The position numbers and the translations under genes were made by a program. A DNA stretch of 64,000 nt. Origin: Mixophyes australis. Taxonomy: Eukaryota > Chordata > Amphibia > Anura > Limnodynastidae. Of this stretch, positions 11,613-21,128 are shown in pieces. Each line of letters begins with the position of its first letter. The stretch's first letter is position 1. The DNA is taken from the NCBI GenBank assembly GCA_036250195.1, contig JAVHZZ010000004.1, positions 143,907,729 through 143,971,728 on the forward strand, in the 5' to 3' direction. Below the pieces are notes generated by a model. The model did not search any database. It saw only the letters and a program-made list of their open reading frames with translations, and was not told where the DNA came from.

Positions 11613-14222
11613 AGTGTCTTGATTGGCTGATGAGAACATCCTTATAAAAGTCTCAAGATCTTGATTGACACGTTCAGTTTGTCCGTTAGATTGCGGATGG
11701 TAAGAAGATGAGAGTGCTAATCGTATGCCCAAGGTTTTACAAAGGGCTCGCCAGAATCTGGAAACGAATTGTACTCCTCTATCTGTCACAATCTCAGACG
11801 GACATCCATGGATGCGGAAGATCTCTTTAATGAAATGTTCAGCCAGGATAGACGAGGAAGGCAAACCAGACAGAGGGACGAAATGAGCCATCTTCGAAAA
11901 TCTTTCCACCACCACCCAAATAGTGTTATGATTCTTACTAGGTGGTAAATCAGTAACGAAATCCATACTAATATGGGTCCACGGTTTGGACGGAATGGGT
12001 AGTGGTCGCAGCAACCCTGCTGGGGTTCTGCGGGAGGATTTGAACTGGGAACATAACTCACAGGAAGCAATGAACTCTTTGACGTCTCTCCTCATTGAAG
12101 GCCACCAGTAACTTCGAGAGAGAATCTCAAAGGTCTTGTGTTCACCGGCGTGTCCAGAAAAACGAGAGGCATGGAACCACGAAAGGATTTTCCTCCTTAG
12201 AGTAGGAGGCACGAGGGTCTTCCCAAATGGTAGCGTTTTGGTGGATGAAGCCGCCAGTGAGATACATTTGGGGTCTAGAATGGTATGGTTGGAAACCTCT
12301 TCTATATCAGAGGACGTCACAAAAGCTCTAGATAAAGCGTCAGCTTTTTTGTTCTTGGCAGCTGGTTTGAAGGTTATTATTAATTCAAAACGGGAAAAGA
12401 AAAGAGACCATCTTGCTTGACGAGGGTTCAAGCATTGGGCAGACTGGAGATATGACAAGTTCTTATGATCTGTGAAGATCGTCACCGGATGGCGAGCTCC
12501 TTCCAATAAGTATCTCCATTCCTCTAATGCAGCTTTGATAGCCAGTAACTCCTTGTCCCCGATAGTATAATTCTTCTCTGCGGGCAGAAGACCCCGAGAA
12601 TAGAAGGCACAAGGATGGAATTTTTGCTGTTCCGAGCGTTGGGAGAGAATGGCTCCCAAGCCCACATTAGAGGCATCTACTTCTAGAAAGAAGGGGAGTG
12701 TCACATCAGGCTGTCGAAGGATTGGAGCCGAAGAGAAGGACTCTTTGAGTGTTTGAAAGGCTTGAAGAGCCTCAGGCGACCATTGCTTAGGATTAGCCCC
12801 TTTCCGAGTCAGGGCCACAATAGGAGATGCAATGGAAGAAAAGTCTTGAATGAAGCGTCTATAGTAATTGGCAAAACCTAAAAAACGCTGGATAGCACGA
12901 AGAGTAGTTGGCTGGGGCCAATGTAGTACAGCATTCACCTTGTCTGGATCCATCTTCAGGCCAACTCCGGAAACTATATACCCCAAGAATGGAATCTGGG
13001 GCAATTCGAATGAACATTTTTCTAATTTACAGAACAATGAATTTTTCCGTAGCCTGGAGAGGACTTCTGCCACATGTTGGTGGTGAGAAGGCAGGTCCTG
13101 TGAAAAGATCAATATGTCGTCCAGGTAGACGACGACACATACATATAATAAGTCCCGAAAGATCTCATTGATGAAGCCTTGAAAAACAGCGGGGGCATTA
13201 CACAGCCCGAAAGGCATTACCAGATATTCGTAATGCCCGTCTCTGGTGTTAAACGCTGTCTTCCATTCGTCACCGGAACGGATTCTGATTAAATTGTAGG
13301 CACCACGATGATCCAACTTAGTAAAGATACGGGCTCCCTTGATGCGATCGAATAGCTCAGTGATCAGCGGAATGGGATACCGATTCTTGATAGTAATGGC
13401 ATTGAGTCCACGAAAATCTATGCAAGGGCGTAATGATCCATCCTTCTTTTTGACGAAGAAGAACCCAGCTCCAGCGGGAGAGGTGGAAGGTCGAATAAAC
13501 CCACGCTGGAGGTTCTCCTGTATGTACTCAGATGTGGCTTGAGTTTCAGGTAACGAGAGTGGATAGACCCGGCCCCTGGGGGGAGTCTTGCCAGGTAGAA
13601 GGTCGATCGGACAATCCCAAGAACGATGAGGAGGAAGACGTTCAGACTGAGCTTTATCAAACACATCAGTAAATGAAGCATATTGAGGAGGGAGTCCCGG
13701 TGAGGTAGATGAGATGGAAGATTGCTGTACTTTGAGAGGAATAACTTGGGAAAGGCAACGATGGTGACATTCAGACCCCCAAGACGTGACTTGAGGGGTG
13801 CGCCAGTCAATCTGGGGAGAGTGACACTGAAGCCATGGAAGGCCTAAGACAATCGGACTTGTCGTAACAGGAAGGATTAAAAACGATATTTCTTCATGAT
13901 GCAGGGCACCAATCTGAAGTGTTACTGGAGACGTACTCTGGGTGATGAGACCGTTGATGAGACGTGATCCATCTATAGCCGTCACAGTAATGGGTGTTTT
14001 TAAGGTAATCACTGGTAGAGACCATTGATTTACTAATGATTTGGAAATAAAATTTCCTGCTGCTCCGGAATCAATCAATGCCTGTGACTCAAAGGTTTTG
14101 GTAGCACAGGAAATCGTAACATCAAAAGCGCAGACTTTAGATTTCATGGAAGATGGAGAGGACTCCAGGGACCCTAACTTCACCTCTCCAAAACTAGTTA
14201 GGGCCTGGCATTTCCCGATCTC
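11607..14222 (-). CDS. chromovirus Pol, main frame (protease, RT, RNase H, integrase; truncated by frameshift)
   Basis: The frame is open from 14222 and is entered by the -1 shift. It carries retropepsin ALIDSGAAG, RT motifs including YLDD (13127-13116), RNase H (EVDASNVGLGAIL, then FTDHKNLSYLQ), an integrase HHCC finger ending CELC, and the DDE catalytic residues (MDFVTD, VTDRGVQF, NGQTERVNQ). The frame stops early at 11607, right after SSANQDTG, because of a one-base frame change at about 11613-11620. The rest of integrase and the chromodomain continue in another frame. A normal pol of this class would be one protein of about 1130 residues. Confidence 0.92.
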   Translation of the reverse strand, partial: EIGKCQALTSFGEVKLGSLESSPSSMKSKVCAFDVTISCATKTFESQALIDSGAAGNFISKSLVNQWSLPVITLKTPITVTAIDGSRLINGLITQSTSPVTLQIGALHHEEISFLILPVTTSPIVLGLPWLQCHSPQIDWRTPQVTSWGSECHHRCLSQVIPLKVQQSSISSTSPGLPPQYASFTDVFDKAQSERLPPHRSWDCPIDLLPGKTPPRGRVYPLSLPETQATSEYIQENLQRGFIRPSTSPAGAGFFFVKKKDGSLRPCIDFRGLNAITIKNRYPIPLITELFDRIKGARIFTKLDHRGAYNLIRIRSGDEWKTAFNTRDGHYEYLVMPFGLCNAPAVFQGFINEIFRDLLYVCVVVYLDDILIFSQDLPSHHQHVAEVLSRLRKNSLFCKLEKCSFELPQIPFLGYIVSGVGLKMDPDKVNAVLHWPQPTTLRAIQRFLGFANYYRRFIQDFSSIASPIVALTRKGANPKQWSPEALQAFQTLKESFSSAPILRQPDVTLPFFLEVDASNVGLGAILSQRSEQQKFHPCAFYSRGLLPAEKNYTIGDKELLAIKAALEEWRYLLEGARHPVTIFTDHKNLSYLQSAQCLNPRQARWSLFFSRFELIITFKPAAKNKKADALSRAFVTSSDIEEVSNHTILDPKCISLAASSTKTLPFGKTLVPPTLRRKILSWFHASRFSGHAGEHKTFEILSRSYWWPSMRRDVKEFIASCELCSQFKSSRRTPAGLLRPLPIPSKPWTHISMDFVTDLPPSKNHNTIWVVVERFSKMAHFVPLSGLPSSSILAEHFIKEIFRIHGCPSEIVTDRGVQFVSRFWRALCKTLGIRLALSSSYHPQSNGQTERVNQDLETFIRMFSSANQDTG

Positions 14223-15130
14223 TTAGGGCAAGAGCTGAGAATATGAGTGGAATCAGCACAATAGATACAGAGTCTATTCTTTACTCTTCGTTTTCTCTCC
14301 TCTGAAGATAATTTGGAACGTCCTATCTCCATGGGAATCACAGAGGGTGAAACTGGACGAAATTGAGGGTTAGAACGAAGAGGTGCTTTAGCAGAAGTTG
14401 TTTTCTCAGCCTCTCTTTCACGAAATCTCATATCAACACGATGGCATAGAGAGATCAAATCTTCAAGTGACGAAGGAAGCTCTTGAGTAGTCAGTGCATC
14501 TTTAATTTTATCGGAGAGCCCCTGCCAGAAGGCGGCAACTAGGGCTTCAGTGTTCCACTGAAGTTCAGAGGCTAAGATCCTAAATTGAATGACGTACTGG
14601 CCTACTGTATGAGATCCTTGTCGCAGACGGAGGATGCTGGAAGCAGCGGAGGTCACACGACCTGGTTCATCGAACACACTTCGGAATGTAGAAATGAATT
14701 TGGCACTATCTTGTAATATTGGATCGTTCCTCTCCCACAGAGGGGAGGCCCAAGCCAGGGCTTGTCCTGAAAACAAAGAGATAAGATAGGCCACTCTGGA
14801 ACGATGGGTAGAAAAATTTTGAGGTTGGAGCTCAAAATGAACTGAACATTGGTTAAGGAAACCCCTACAAGTTTTGGGGTCTCCATCATACTTTGACGGA
14901 GTAGGCAGGTGAAGCGTGGAAGCTGTAGACACCTGGGATGGCACTGGGGAAACGGAGGAAAGCACAGGAGCCTCAGTAGTAGCTGTCACAGTCTGTCCAG
15001 ATGTTCCTTGGGAGGTTAATGACTGATAACACTGAAGTAACAGCTGTTGGCGGGCATCCTGTTGCTCCACACGGCTGACCAGATGCTGCAGCATCTCTTT
15101 GGCGGTAGGTTCCGTATCTGGGTCTGTCAT
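14198..15130 (-). CDS. chromovirus Gag (310 aa)
   Basis: The reading frame opens with ATG at 15130, 14 nt inside the 5' LTR and overlapping the region just after the primer-binding site. The N-terminus is a short helical and Ser/Thr-rich segment. The central capsid-like region includes YDGDPKTCRGFLNQC, ALAWASPLWERND and GQYVIQFRILASEL. The C-terminus is basic and carries one CCHC zinc knuckle (CIYCADSTHILSSC), then ends at TAA 14200-14198. These are standard features of Ty3/gypsy Gag, which forms the intracellular particle. It is intact in this copy. A frameshift heptamer near its 3' end leads into pol. Confidence 0.93.
   Translation of the reverse strand: MTDPDTEPTAKEMLQHLVSRVEQQDARQQLLLQCYQSLTSQGTSGQTVTATTEAPVLSSVSPVPSQVSTASTLHLPTPSKYDGDPKTCRGFLNQCSVHFELQPQNFSTHRSRVAYLISLFSGQALAWASPLWERNDPILQDSAKFISTFRSVFDEPGRVTSAASSILRLRQGSHTVGQYVIQFRILASELQWNTEALVAAFWQGLSDKIKDALTTQELPSSLEDLISLCHRVDMRFREREAEKTTSAKAPLRSNPQFRPVSPSVIPMEIGRSKLSSEERKRRVKNRLCIYCADSTHILSSCPKRSGNARP
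14210..14216 (-). promoter_or_regulatory. -1 ribosomal frameshift heptamer (GGGAAAT) between gag and pol
   Basis: In gag frame the codons are GGA AAT, preceded by G, the X-XXY-YYZ pattern. The pol frame is -1 and opens only after a TAA at 14225-14223; gag stops at 14200-14198. The heptamer lies inside this 25-nt overlap, so slippage would fuse Gag to Pol. Confidence 0.75.
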
Positions 15131-15131
15131 G

Positions 15132-15141
15132 GCCTGATCTT
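15132..15141 (-). promoter_or_regulatory. primer-binding site, complementary to the LTR RNA start (self-priming)
   Basis: AAGATCAGGC (minus strand) sits two bases inside the 5' LTR boundary. Its exact complement, GCCTGATCTT, occurs in the LTR at 16824-16815 just where transcription should begin. No tRNA-type TGG-start site is present at this position. Self-priming by the RNA 5' end is known from Tf1 and its relatives. Confidence 0.7.
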
Positions 15142-15143
15142 AC

Positions 15144-17001
15144 TGTCACGGGCACTAGGAGTCTTTACCCAGGGATCACCAGGTGGTAGGCTTACCAGAG
15201 CAATGTAGATGGTAATAGGGTACTCTGGTAGCAGGGTGATCACGGAACAGGAAATGGTAGATGATGAGATGCTCAGGAAAGTCTATGACTAGCAGCACTG
15301 GTAATATGGAGGTAATAATACACGAGGAACTGTATGGACAAGGGCACGTGAAGGTAGTCAGTGGTCTGCGATAGCAAGTTGTACCACTGCTATGTGAGAG
15401 GATACTGGAACAGGTGATACGGGAAACAGGGATCAGTGGTCTGCATCAGCAAGTTGTACCACTGAATATATATGTGAGGAGGTGCACTGGGAGAGACTGC
15501 AACACAGGATATACACGGGCACCTTAAACACGATCCACAGTAATATGCACAATATATATATAAATGACTGAACAGGTCTGCAAATATAGAAAGTCTCTTG
15601 AAGTAATCCGGCACAAGATAACACAGTCAATGATGGCAATAGACTCAGCGGATAGCAGACTCCAGAGGAGAACCAACACAGTCCAGCAAGATATGCAATA
15701 CACCAGCACAGTCAATGAGAAGTATGCATACCGTGGTTCAGAAGCAGGCAGTCAGATAGGAGTGCAGCGATACCTGAGCGGCAGGATGCCGGCAGGATGA
15801 GAAGTCCCTGGATGGATGAGGCAGGGGTCTAGTAGGTGCAGCGCACAGGTAAGTAGACCAACAGGGACACGAATCCACAGGAATCAGTAGAACGTGGAAC
15901 TGGACTCATGGAGGACCCAGGAGCATGGAGATGATCTAGCAGAGGAATAGCGGATGAGATACGAATCCAATGCTGACAGGAGGGTAGAGACCAGCGGGAC
16001 ACCGGAAGGCGTGGAGAGGGGATCAGCAGTAGATGGACGATAGCGCTGACAGCAGCAGCAGGACTCTGCGGACACACGGAGGTAACCAGTAGCAACCAAC
16101 AGGTGCCAATAGCGATGGAACACGGGAGAGCAGAGTAGACCAGGAGCTGTTGATCACGGAGAGTAGCGGATGGCAATAATAGCAGCAGTCTCGAGGAAAC
16201 ACGGGAGAGATGAGATGAGACTGCAGTGCACAGGGGCAGCGGATAGGAATCAGCTAACAGTCACGATGATGAACACAGGCGAGTTGCAAGCTGGAGACTG
16301 TAGTGCACGGAGGCAGCGGATAGGAATCAGTTAACAGTCACGATGATGAAACACAGACGAGTTGCAAGCTGGAGACTGTAGTGCACGGAGGCAGCGGATA
16401 GGAATCAGCTAACAGTCACGATGATGAACACAGACGAGTTGCAAGCTGGAGACTGTAGTGCACGGAGGCAGCGGATAGGAATCAGCTCACAGACTTGATG
16501 ATGAACAGGTGAGTGAATGTGGAGAGAAGGCTGTAGTGCACGGAGGCAGCGGATAGGAATCAGCAAACAGTCACAATGATATATGATAGCGTTGAAGTGG
16601 TATAGAAGACTGTAGTGCACGGAGGCAGCGGATAGGATTCAGCTAACAGTCACGATGATACAGTTGATGGTAGAAGTGGTATGGGAACCACAGTAGTAGA
16701 AGTGGTTTGGAAACCACAGAGGTAGAAGTGGTTTGGAAACCACAGGAATCAGCAGCGCTGAATACACGAGGAAACACAGGAACACCTTCAGAGACTCATG
16801 GGGAATGAGACTCCAAGATCAGGCAACGTGGTGTTGACCACAGGTGCTTAATATAGGGAGTGTTGCCTGATCTGCCAATTGAGTTAAAGGGACATACACT
16901 GAAGTATAGGAAAGGGCTGCGCATGCGCAGACCCTCAGGATGGAGGACGGCCACGGTTCCTAAATGTCCGGGAAGAAGCACTCACAGTCCGGTGAGTGAC
17001 A
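15144..17001 (-). repeat. 5' LTR of the chromovirus
   Basis: In element orientation it runs TGTCACTCACC to CCGTGACA. It contains a TATA box (16848-16855), a candidate RNA start at 16824, six copies of the GCAGCGGATAGGAATCAG-type repeat (16220-16666, spacing about 77 bp; one copy has GGATTCAG) and three copies of a 25-bp GTAGAAGTGGT repeat. Confidence 0.95.
16848..16855 (-). promoter_or_regulatory. TATA box of the chromovirus 5' LTR
   Basis: TATATTAA on the minus strand lies 31 nt upstream of the ten-base self-primer match at 16824-16815. The 3' LTR has the same box at 10735-10742. Confidence 0.65.
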
Positions 17002-17292
17002 CCCTGTCCTGGTAGGGTTTCCTCCAGCGGCACCACAATGCCTGGCCCAGAGTCCTTTTCGCTGATGTCTTGTACACCAGCATCCTCCAAGCTAGAATAG
17101 CTCCCTTGGCATTCTCCTCTCCCTATTCTTCGCTATATACACAGGAAGTAGGGTCAAATGTCTCAAACCTCCCCCTTACAGCAGGGGTCTCTCAGTGGAC
17201 ACTTTAGCTGCTAGACATACTGTCCCTGTTACCTTGATTATACAATGGATTGGCTTGACTCAATTAGCTATTTTAGCTGGATACACTAAACA
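17002..17292 (-). repeat. older LTR, copy B, right piece
   Basis: It begins with the duplicated CCCTG (17002-17006) and continues the match to copy A through CACTAAACA at 17292, for example TGGCCCAGAGTCCTTTTCGC and CAGCAGGGGTCTCTCAGTGG. Confidence 0.75.
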
Positions 17293-17454
17293 TGGGGTTA
17301 CAATATTACATCAGGGAATGACACTGCACGCTTACATGAAACAAAACTTTTGACACATTGTATCGGCAATGTTACACCATCTGAGTCTGTGATACATTTT
17401 GATACAATAACATTTATATTGTTTCACGGTTGGCTTACAGGAAATTGATCCCTA

Positions 17455-18590
17455 GGCTCTGCTGAACATGGCTACGCCCACCCACGGGAGCGGAGTCTAA
17501 CAGACAGGTGGTTTTCACCAGGAACACCCGCAAGGAGGTATGGTCTTAGCTGCACCAAGTCTGCAGATCGCGGTCCCATGAGTGAGTGTACAGCAGAACA
17601 ATGTGGGGGAGCCAGGTGAAATGGATGGAGTCCACAGATGAGTGGTATAAATACAGGCACAACAAAAATATAGGCTGATGTTCAGCAGCCAATGAGTCAC
17701 TAGGAGAATAGGTGCTCTGTGGTGTACAACGAGAGGACAGAGGCTGTCACTATGAAGTACTCTGGAGATGGTAATGGAAGTACTGGAGCAGTAATAGTTC
17801 AACACAGCCAGAGGCTGAAGGCTGACTGGAGTGGTGGAGGTAACTCGTAGTAACAGCTGATGGGTCCCAGATGAAATAGCAGCTCTGAAAGGTAGTGATG
17901 AGAGAGCTGGAGCTGTCACAATAGAGTACACTAGAGATGGTAATAGAGGTACTGGAACAGCAATAGTTCAACACGGCTGCAGGCTGAGAGCAAACTGGAG
18001 TTATAGAGGTAACTCGTAGCAACAGCTGATGAGTCACAGAGAGAGTAGCGGCTCTGAGCGGTAGCGATGAGAGAACTGAAGCTGTCACGATGAAGTACAC
18101 TGGAGATGGTAATAGAGGTACTGGAGCAGCGATAGTTCAACACGGCCAGAAACTGAGAGCAGGTTAGAGTAGCGGAGGTAACACGTGGTAACAGCTGATG
18201 AGTCACAGATGTAGTAGCGGCTCTGAGTGGTAGCGATGAGAACCGGAGCTGTCACAGAGCTGGTTTAGCACAGACCACGAACTGAGAGCAGACTGGAAAA
18301 CAGGCATACCACAAGGAGAACAGGAACCAGAACCACAGGCTGCAGGATATGAACTTGAAAAACAGGCATCAGACAGGTGAATCCAAGAGGTTTAAATAGT
18401 GCTCCAGAAGTGCTTAGCCAATGAAAAAGAGGGAGGAGGTCCTGAAGTGCAATGGGCTTGCACCTGCACAGATCTGAATATAGCTGAATGAATGAACTGG
18501 AGAATGTCTGATGCTGGGACATGGCAGTTTCCAGATTAATTGACTGCAGGTAACGAGACAGGTACTATCTGTGGGACCGGAGCGTTACAT
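17455..18590. repeat. solo-LTR-like fragment with 170-bp tandem repeats
   Basis: Three to four copies of a roughly 170-bp unit occupy 17735-18260, each marked by GAGCTGTCAC or close, GTTCAACACGGC and AACAGCTGATGAGTCACAGA. The left part shares words such as ACAAGGAGGTATGG-type sequence with 61855-62110. The right end is CGGAGCGTTACA. No coding sequence. Confidence 0.6.
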
Positions 18591-19599
18591 ATTGATACAT
18601 ATTGATACATTTCCCAATGCTATTTCAACCAGTATATTACTGTGGAGGCACATTGCATATCATCTAGAAGTTCTAAACTAATTACCTCTCAGATTACCTG
18701 TTGACCTAGCTAATTAACATGGGCTGCCAGCTAGTTAACTCAGACATTTTTCTGATTACTAAACAAATCTAAGCTGCACCTCATAACAATGGACATTTGA
18801 GACAAATGGCAATTACCTTAGCTAACAAGCAAAATAACTTCTGCTGCCCTGTTATTTTCACACAATTTGGCAATATTCTTTATATTTCTACTACATACAA
18901 TATTGCAGGTAATAGCAAGGGCAAAATGTACCTAATAACATGAAATAATAATACACTGATGCTCTGGTGTATATACTTAGACTGGGCCAAGGATTAAAAA
19001 GTACATTAAACCGTGAGAAACAGGTGATGAGTACAAAGTTCTCAGTCCAGTAGCAACCCGTTTCATCACAGTTTGGTTTACATATTTTTTGATTACAGTA
19101 TTTTTATTATTATCCAGTATTTATATAGTGTCAGCCTTTCATATAGGTGTCTATTGTGTTAGGGTTCTGTGACAGGCAGCGGCAAGGGGCTGGATATGAT
19201 GCAGGGTTGATGTTAGATGTATTGTGGGAAGTGTAGAATCCATTATGTTGGCGACACTCAGACATGTATGATGTAGATCTTAAAATGGACATCATAGTGA
19301 AATATATTGTTATCTTTTATGACTAGAAGTGTCAGAGGGTGACAAAGATAGGAATCAGGGGCACACACAGGGGGAATTTCTGAGTCTCCGCGGACCGGTC
19401 GGGCAAAAGCATGTTTTTAAACATGCCAAAGATTTTTTCTCTTACAGCACCGCCGCAACGCTTCTGTCACAGCGCCGCAGCTGCTGTATAACACCTGTTT
19501 GGCAGCTCCTCCCTTGAATACCCGGCATCACTGGCTGGCTTCCCTGGGGCACGGTAGGGCTATTTCAAGTGTCACTGCAATATTAAATAATAAAAGAGC
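18591..19599. other. no recognised gene
   Basis: AT-rich. It contains a scrap of the LINE/SINE tail type near 19100-19150 (TTATTATCCAGTATTTATATAG). Confidence 0.5.
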
Positions 19600-19881
19600 T
19601 TCAGATACTGGCCACAATGAATCTGATGTAGTTTTATTATTAAAAGACCAAAGACTCCATTTCTGGGCAGCCTGCAGGGAATGCAGAGCTGTATTATTTT
19701 ATATAAATATTGTGTTATAGGATTAAAAAAGTAGAGGATTCCTCTACTTTTTTAATCCTTTAATACAATATTTATATATAATTACACAGCTCTGCATACC
19801 CTGCAGGCTCCCCAGAAATGGAGTCTTTGGTCTATTAATAAAAAAAACTACATCAGATTCATTGTGGCCAGTATCTGATTT
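19600..19881. repeat. near-perfect 280-bp palindrome
   Basis: The arms of about 135 bp run from CAGATACTGGCCACAATG inward to AGTAGAGGATTCCTCTACT at about 19742, then back out to CATTGTGGCCAGTATCTG. The mismatches are few. A transcript would fold into a long hairpin. Confidence 0.85.
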
Positions 19882-19916
19882 CACCCTGTAACCCAATAAC
19901 AAATCTATATAAATAT

Positions 19917-19934
19917 ATATATAAATATTTATTC

Positions 19935-19972
<38 letters not shown>

Positions 19973-19976
19973 ATAT
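19917..19976. repeat. AT dinucleotide repeat
   Basis: TATATATA tract flanking the Helitron on the left. Confidence 0.85.
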
Positions 19977-19979
19977 GTA

Positions 19980-20373
19980 TCTATAATATAAAAGCCTAGT
20001 GGCGTGTGTTAGTCTGTGTGTGAAAAAACAACAACAAGCTGCAGCGCCACCTGCTGGGCGGAGTTATACAATGACCTACTAAATTCTTAGCATTATCTAA
20101 TATATAAAAGTAAAAGCCTAGCGGCGTGTGTTAGTGTGTGTGTGTGTGTGGAAAAAAACTATTTTCTCAGAAAGGGCTCATCCAATTGACCTGAAATTTG
20201 GTATACTGACATTATTTGACAAAAAAATTAGAATAGTAAAGTCAGTTAACTTCCATCATCCCCCCTTCCCCCCGTGGGAGGGGTAGTAAAGGCTAAATTT
20301 ACGAGTTGAGGGCTCAAACTCATTTTCGGGAGGTAATTTTACTTCAAGAACACACATGTGTAGCGGCGTGTGT

Positions 20374-20406
<33 letters not shown>

Positions 20407-20750
20407 GAAAAAACTATTTTCTCAGAAAGGGCTCATCCAATTGACCTGAAATTTGGTATTCTGACATTTGACAAAAAAATTAGAATAGTGAAGTCAGTTA
20501 ACTTCCATCATCCCCCCTTCCCCCCGTGGGAGGGGTAGTAAAGGGTAAATTTACGAGTTGTGGGGTCAAACTCATTTTCGTGAGGTAATTTTACCTCATG
20601 AACACACATTAAAAAGGGCGCTTGCGTCGGGAAGTAACGCTCTTCCCCTGAGAAGGCCTGGGCTAGGCCCAAATGCATGACAAGAACCTTTTTAAGACCT
20701 TAAGTAGCTTGATTTGACTAGCATGCATGAGTATCATGCACGGGTTAACT

Positions 20751-20752
<2 letters not shown>
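19980..20752 (+). mobile_element. non-autonomous Helitron with an internal tandem duplication
   Basis: The start is TCTATAATATAAAAGCC, and a second similar start is at 20096. The end is a GCATGA-GTA-TCATGC hairpin (20725-20739), then ten bases, then CTTG, in place of the usual CTRR. Flanking bases are A and T, as expected for Helitron insertion. A block of about 240 bp (20119-20352 and 20361-20608) is duplicated. No coding sequence. Confidence 0.75.
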
Positions 20753-20800
<48 letters not shown>

Positions 20801-20801
20801 A

Positions 20802-20836
<35 letters not shown>
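20753..20836. repeat. AT dinucleotide repeat
   Basis: TATATATA tract directly following the Helitron 3' end, interrupted once by GTAAATATGTG. Confidence 0.85.
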
Positions 20837-20839
<3 letters not shown>

Positions 20840-20912
20840 CAAACTTGTGTCATGTTATAAATGTTTTTTGTTTGCTTTTGTTGTTCGTTTTCTTCATGTA
20901 CATTAGCAATCT

Positions 20913-21128
20913 TAGTTTTAATGTGTGTTATTAATGCTATTTTGATGTGCGGTATCATTGCTAGTTTTAATGTGTGTTATCAATGCTATTTTGATGTGCG
21001 GTATCATTGTTAGTTTTAATGTGGAGTATCATTGCTAGTTGTAATGTGTGTTATCAATGCTATTTTGATGTGCGGTATCATTGCTAGTTTTAATGTGTGT
21101 TATCAATGCTATTTTGATGTGCGGCTTT
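20913..21128. repeat. minisatellite, about 49-bp unit, roughly 4.5 copies
   Basis: The unit alternates GTTTTAATGTGTGTTATC, AATGCTATTTTGATGTGCGG and TATCATTGCTA. One copy is shortened (GTGGAGTATCATTGC, 21019-21035). Confidence 0.85.

Larger units (their letters stand above)
9030..17001 (-). mobile_element. full-length Ty3/gypsy chromovirus (Tf1/sushi-like), minus orientation
   Basis: This 7972-bp element has TG...CA LTRs of 1859 and 1858 bp and a perfect 5-bp target duplication (CCCTG, 9025-9029 and 17002-17006). The interior encodes gag, then pol in the order protease, RT, RNase H, integrase, and a C-terminal chromodomain. There is no envelope gene. Chromodomain integrases direct insertion toward particular chromatin. 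The LTRs differ at about five positions in 1.86 kb, so insertion was recent. One frameshift in integrase makes this copy defective. It interrupts an LTR of an older element. Confidence 0.96.
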
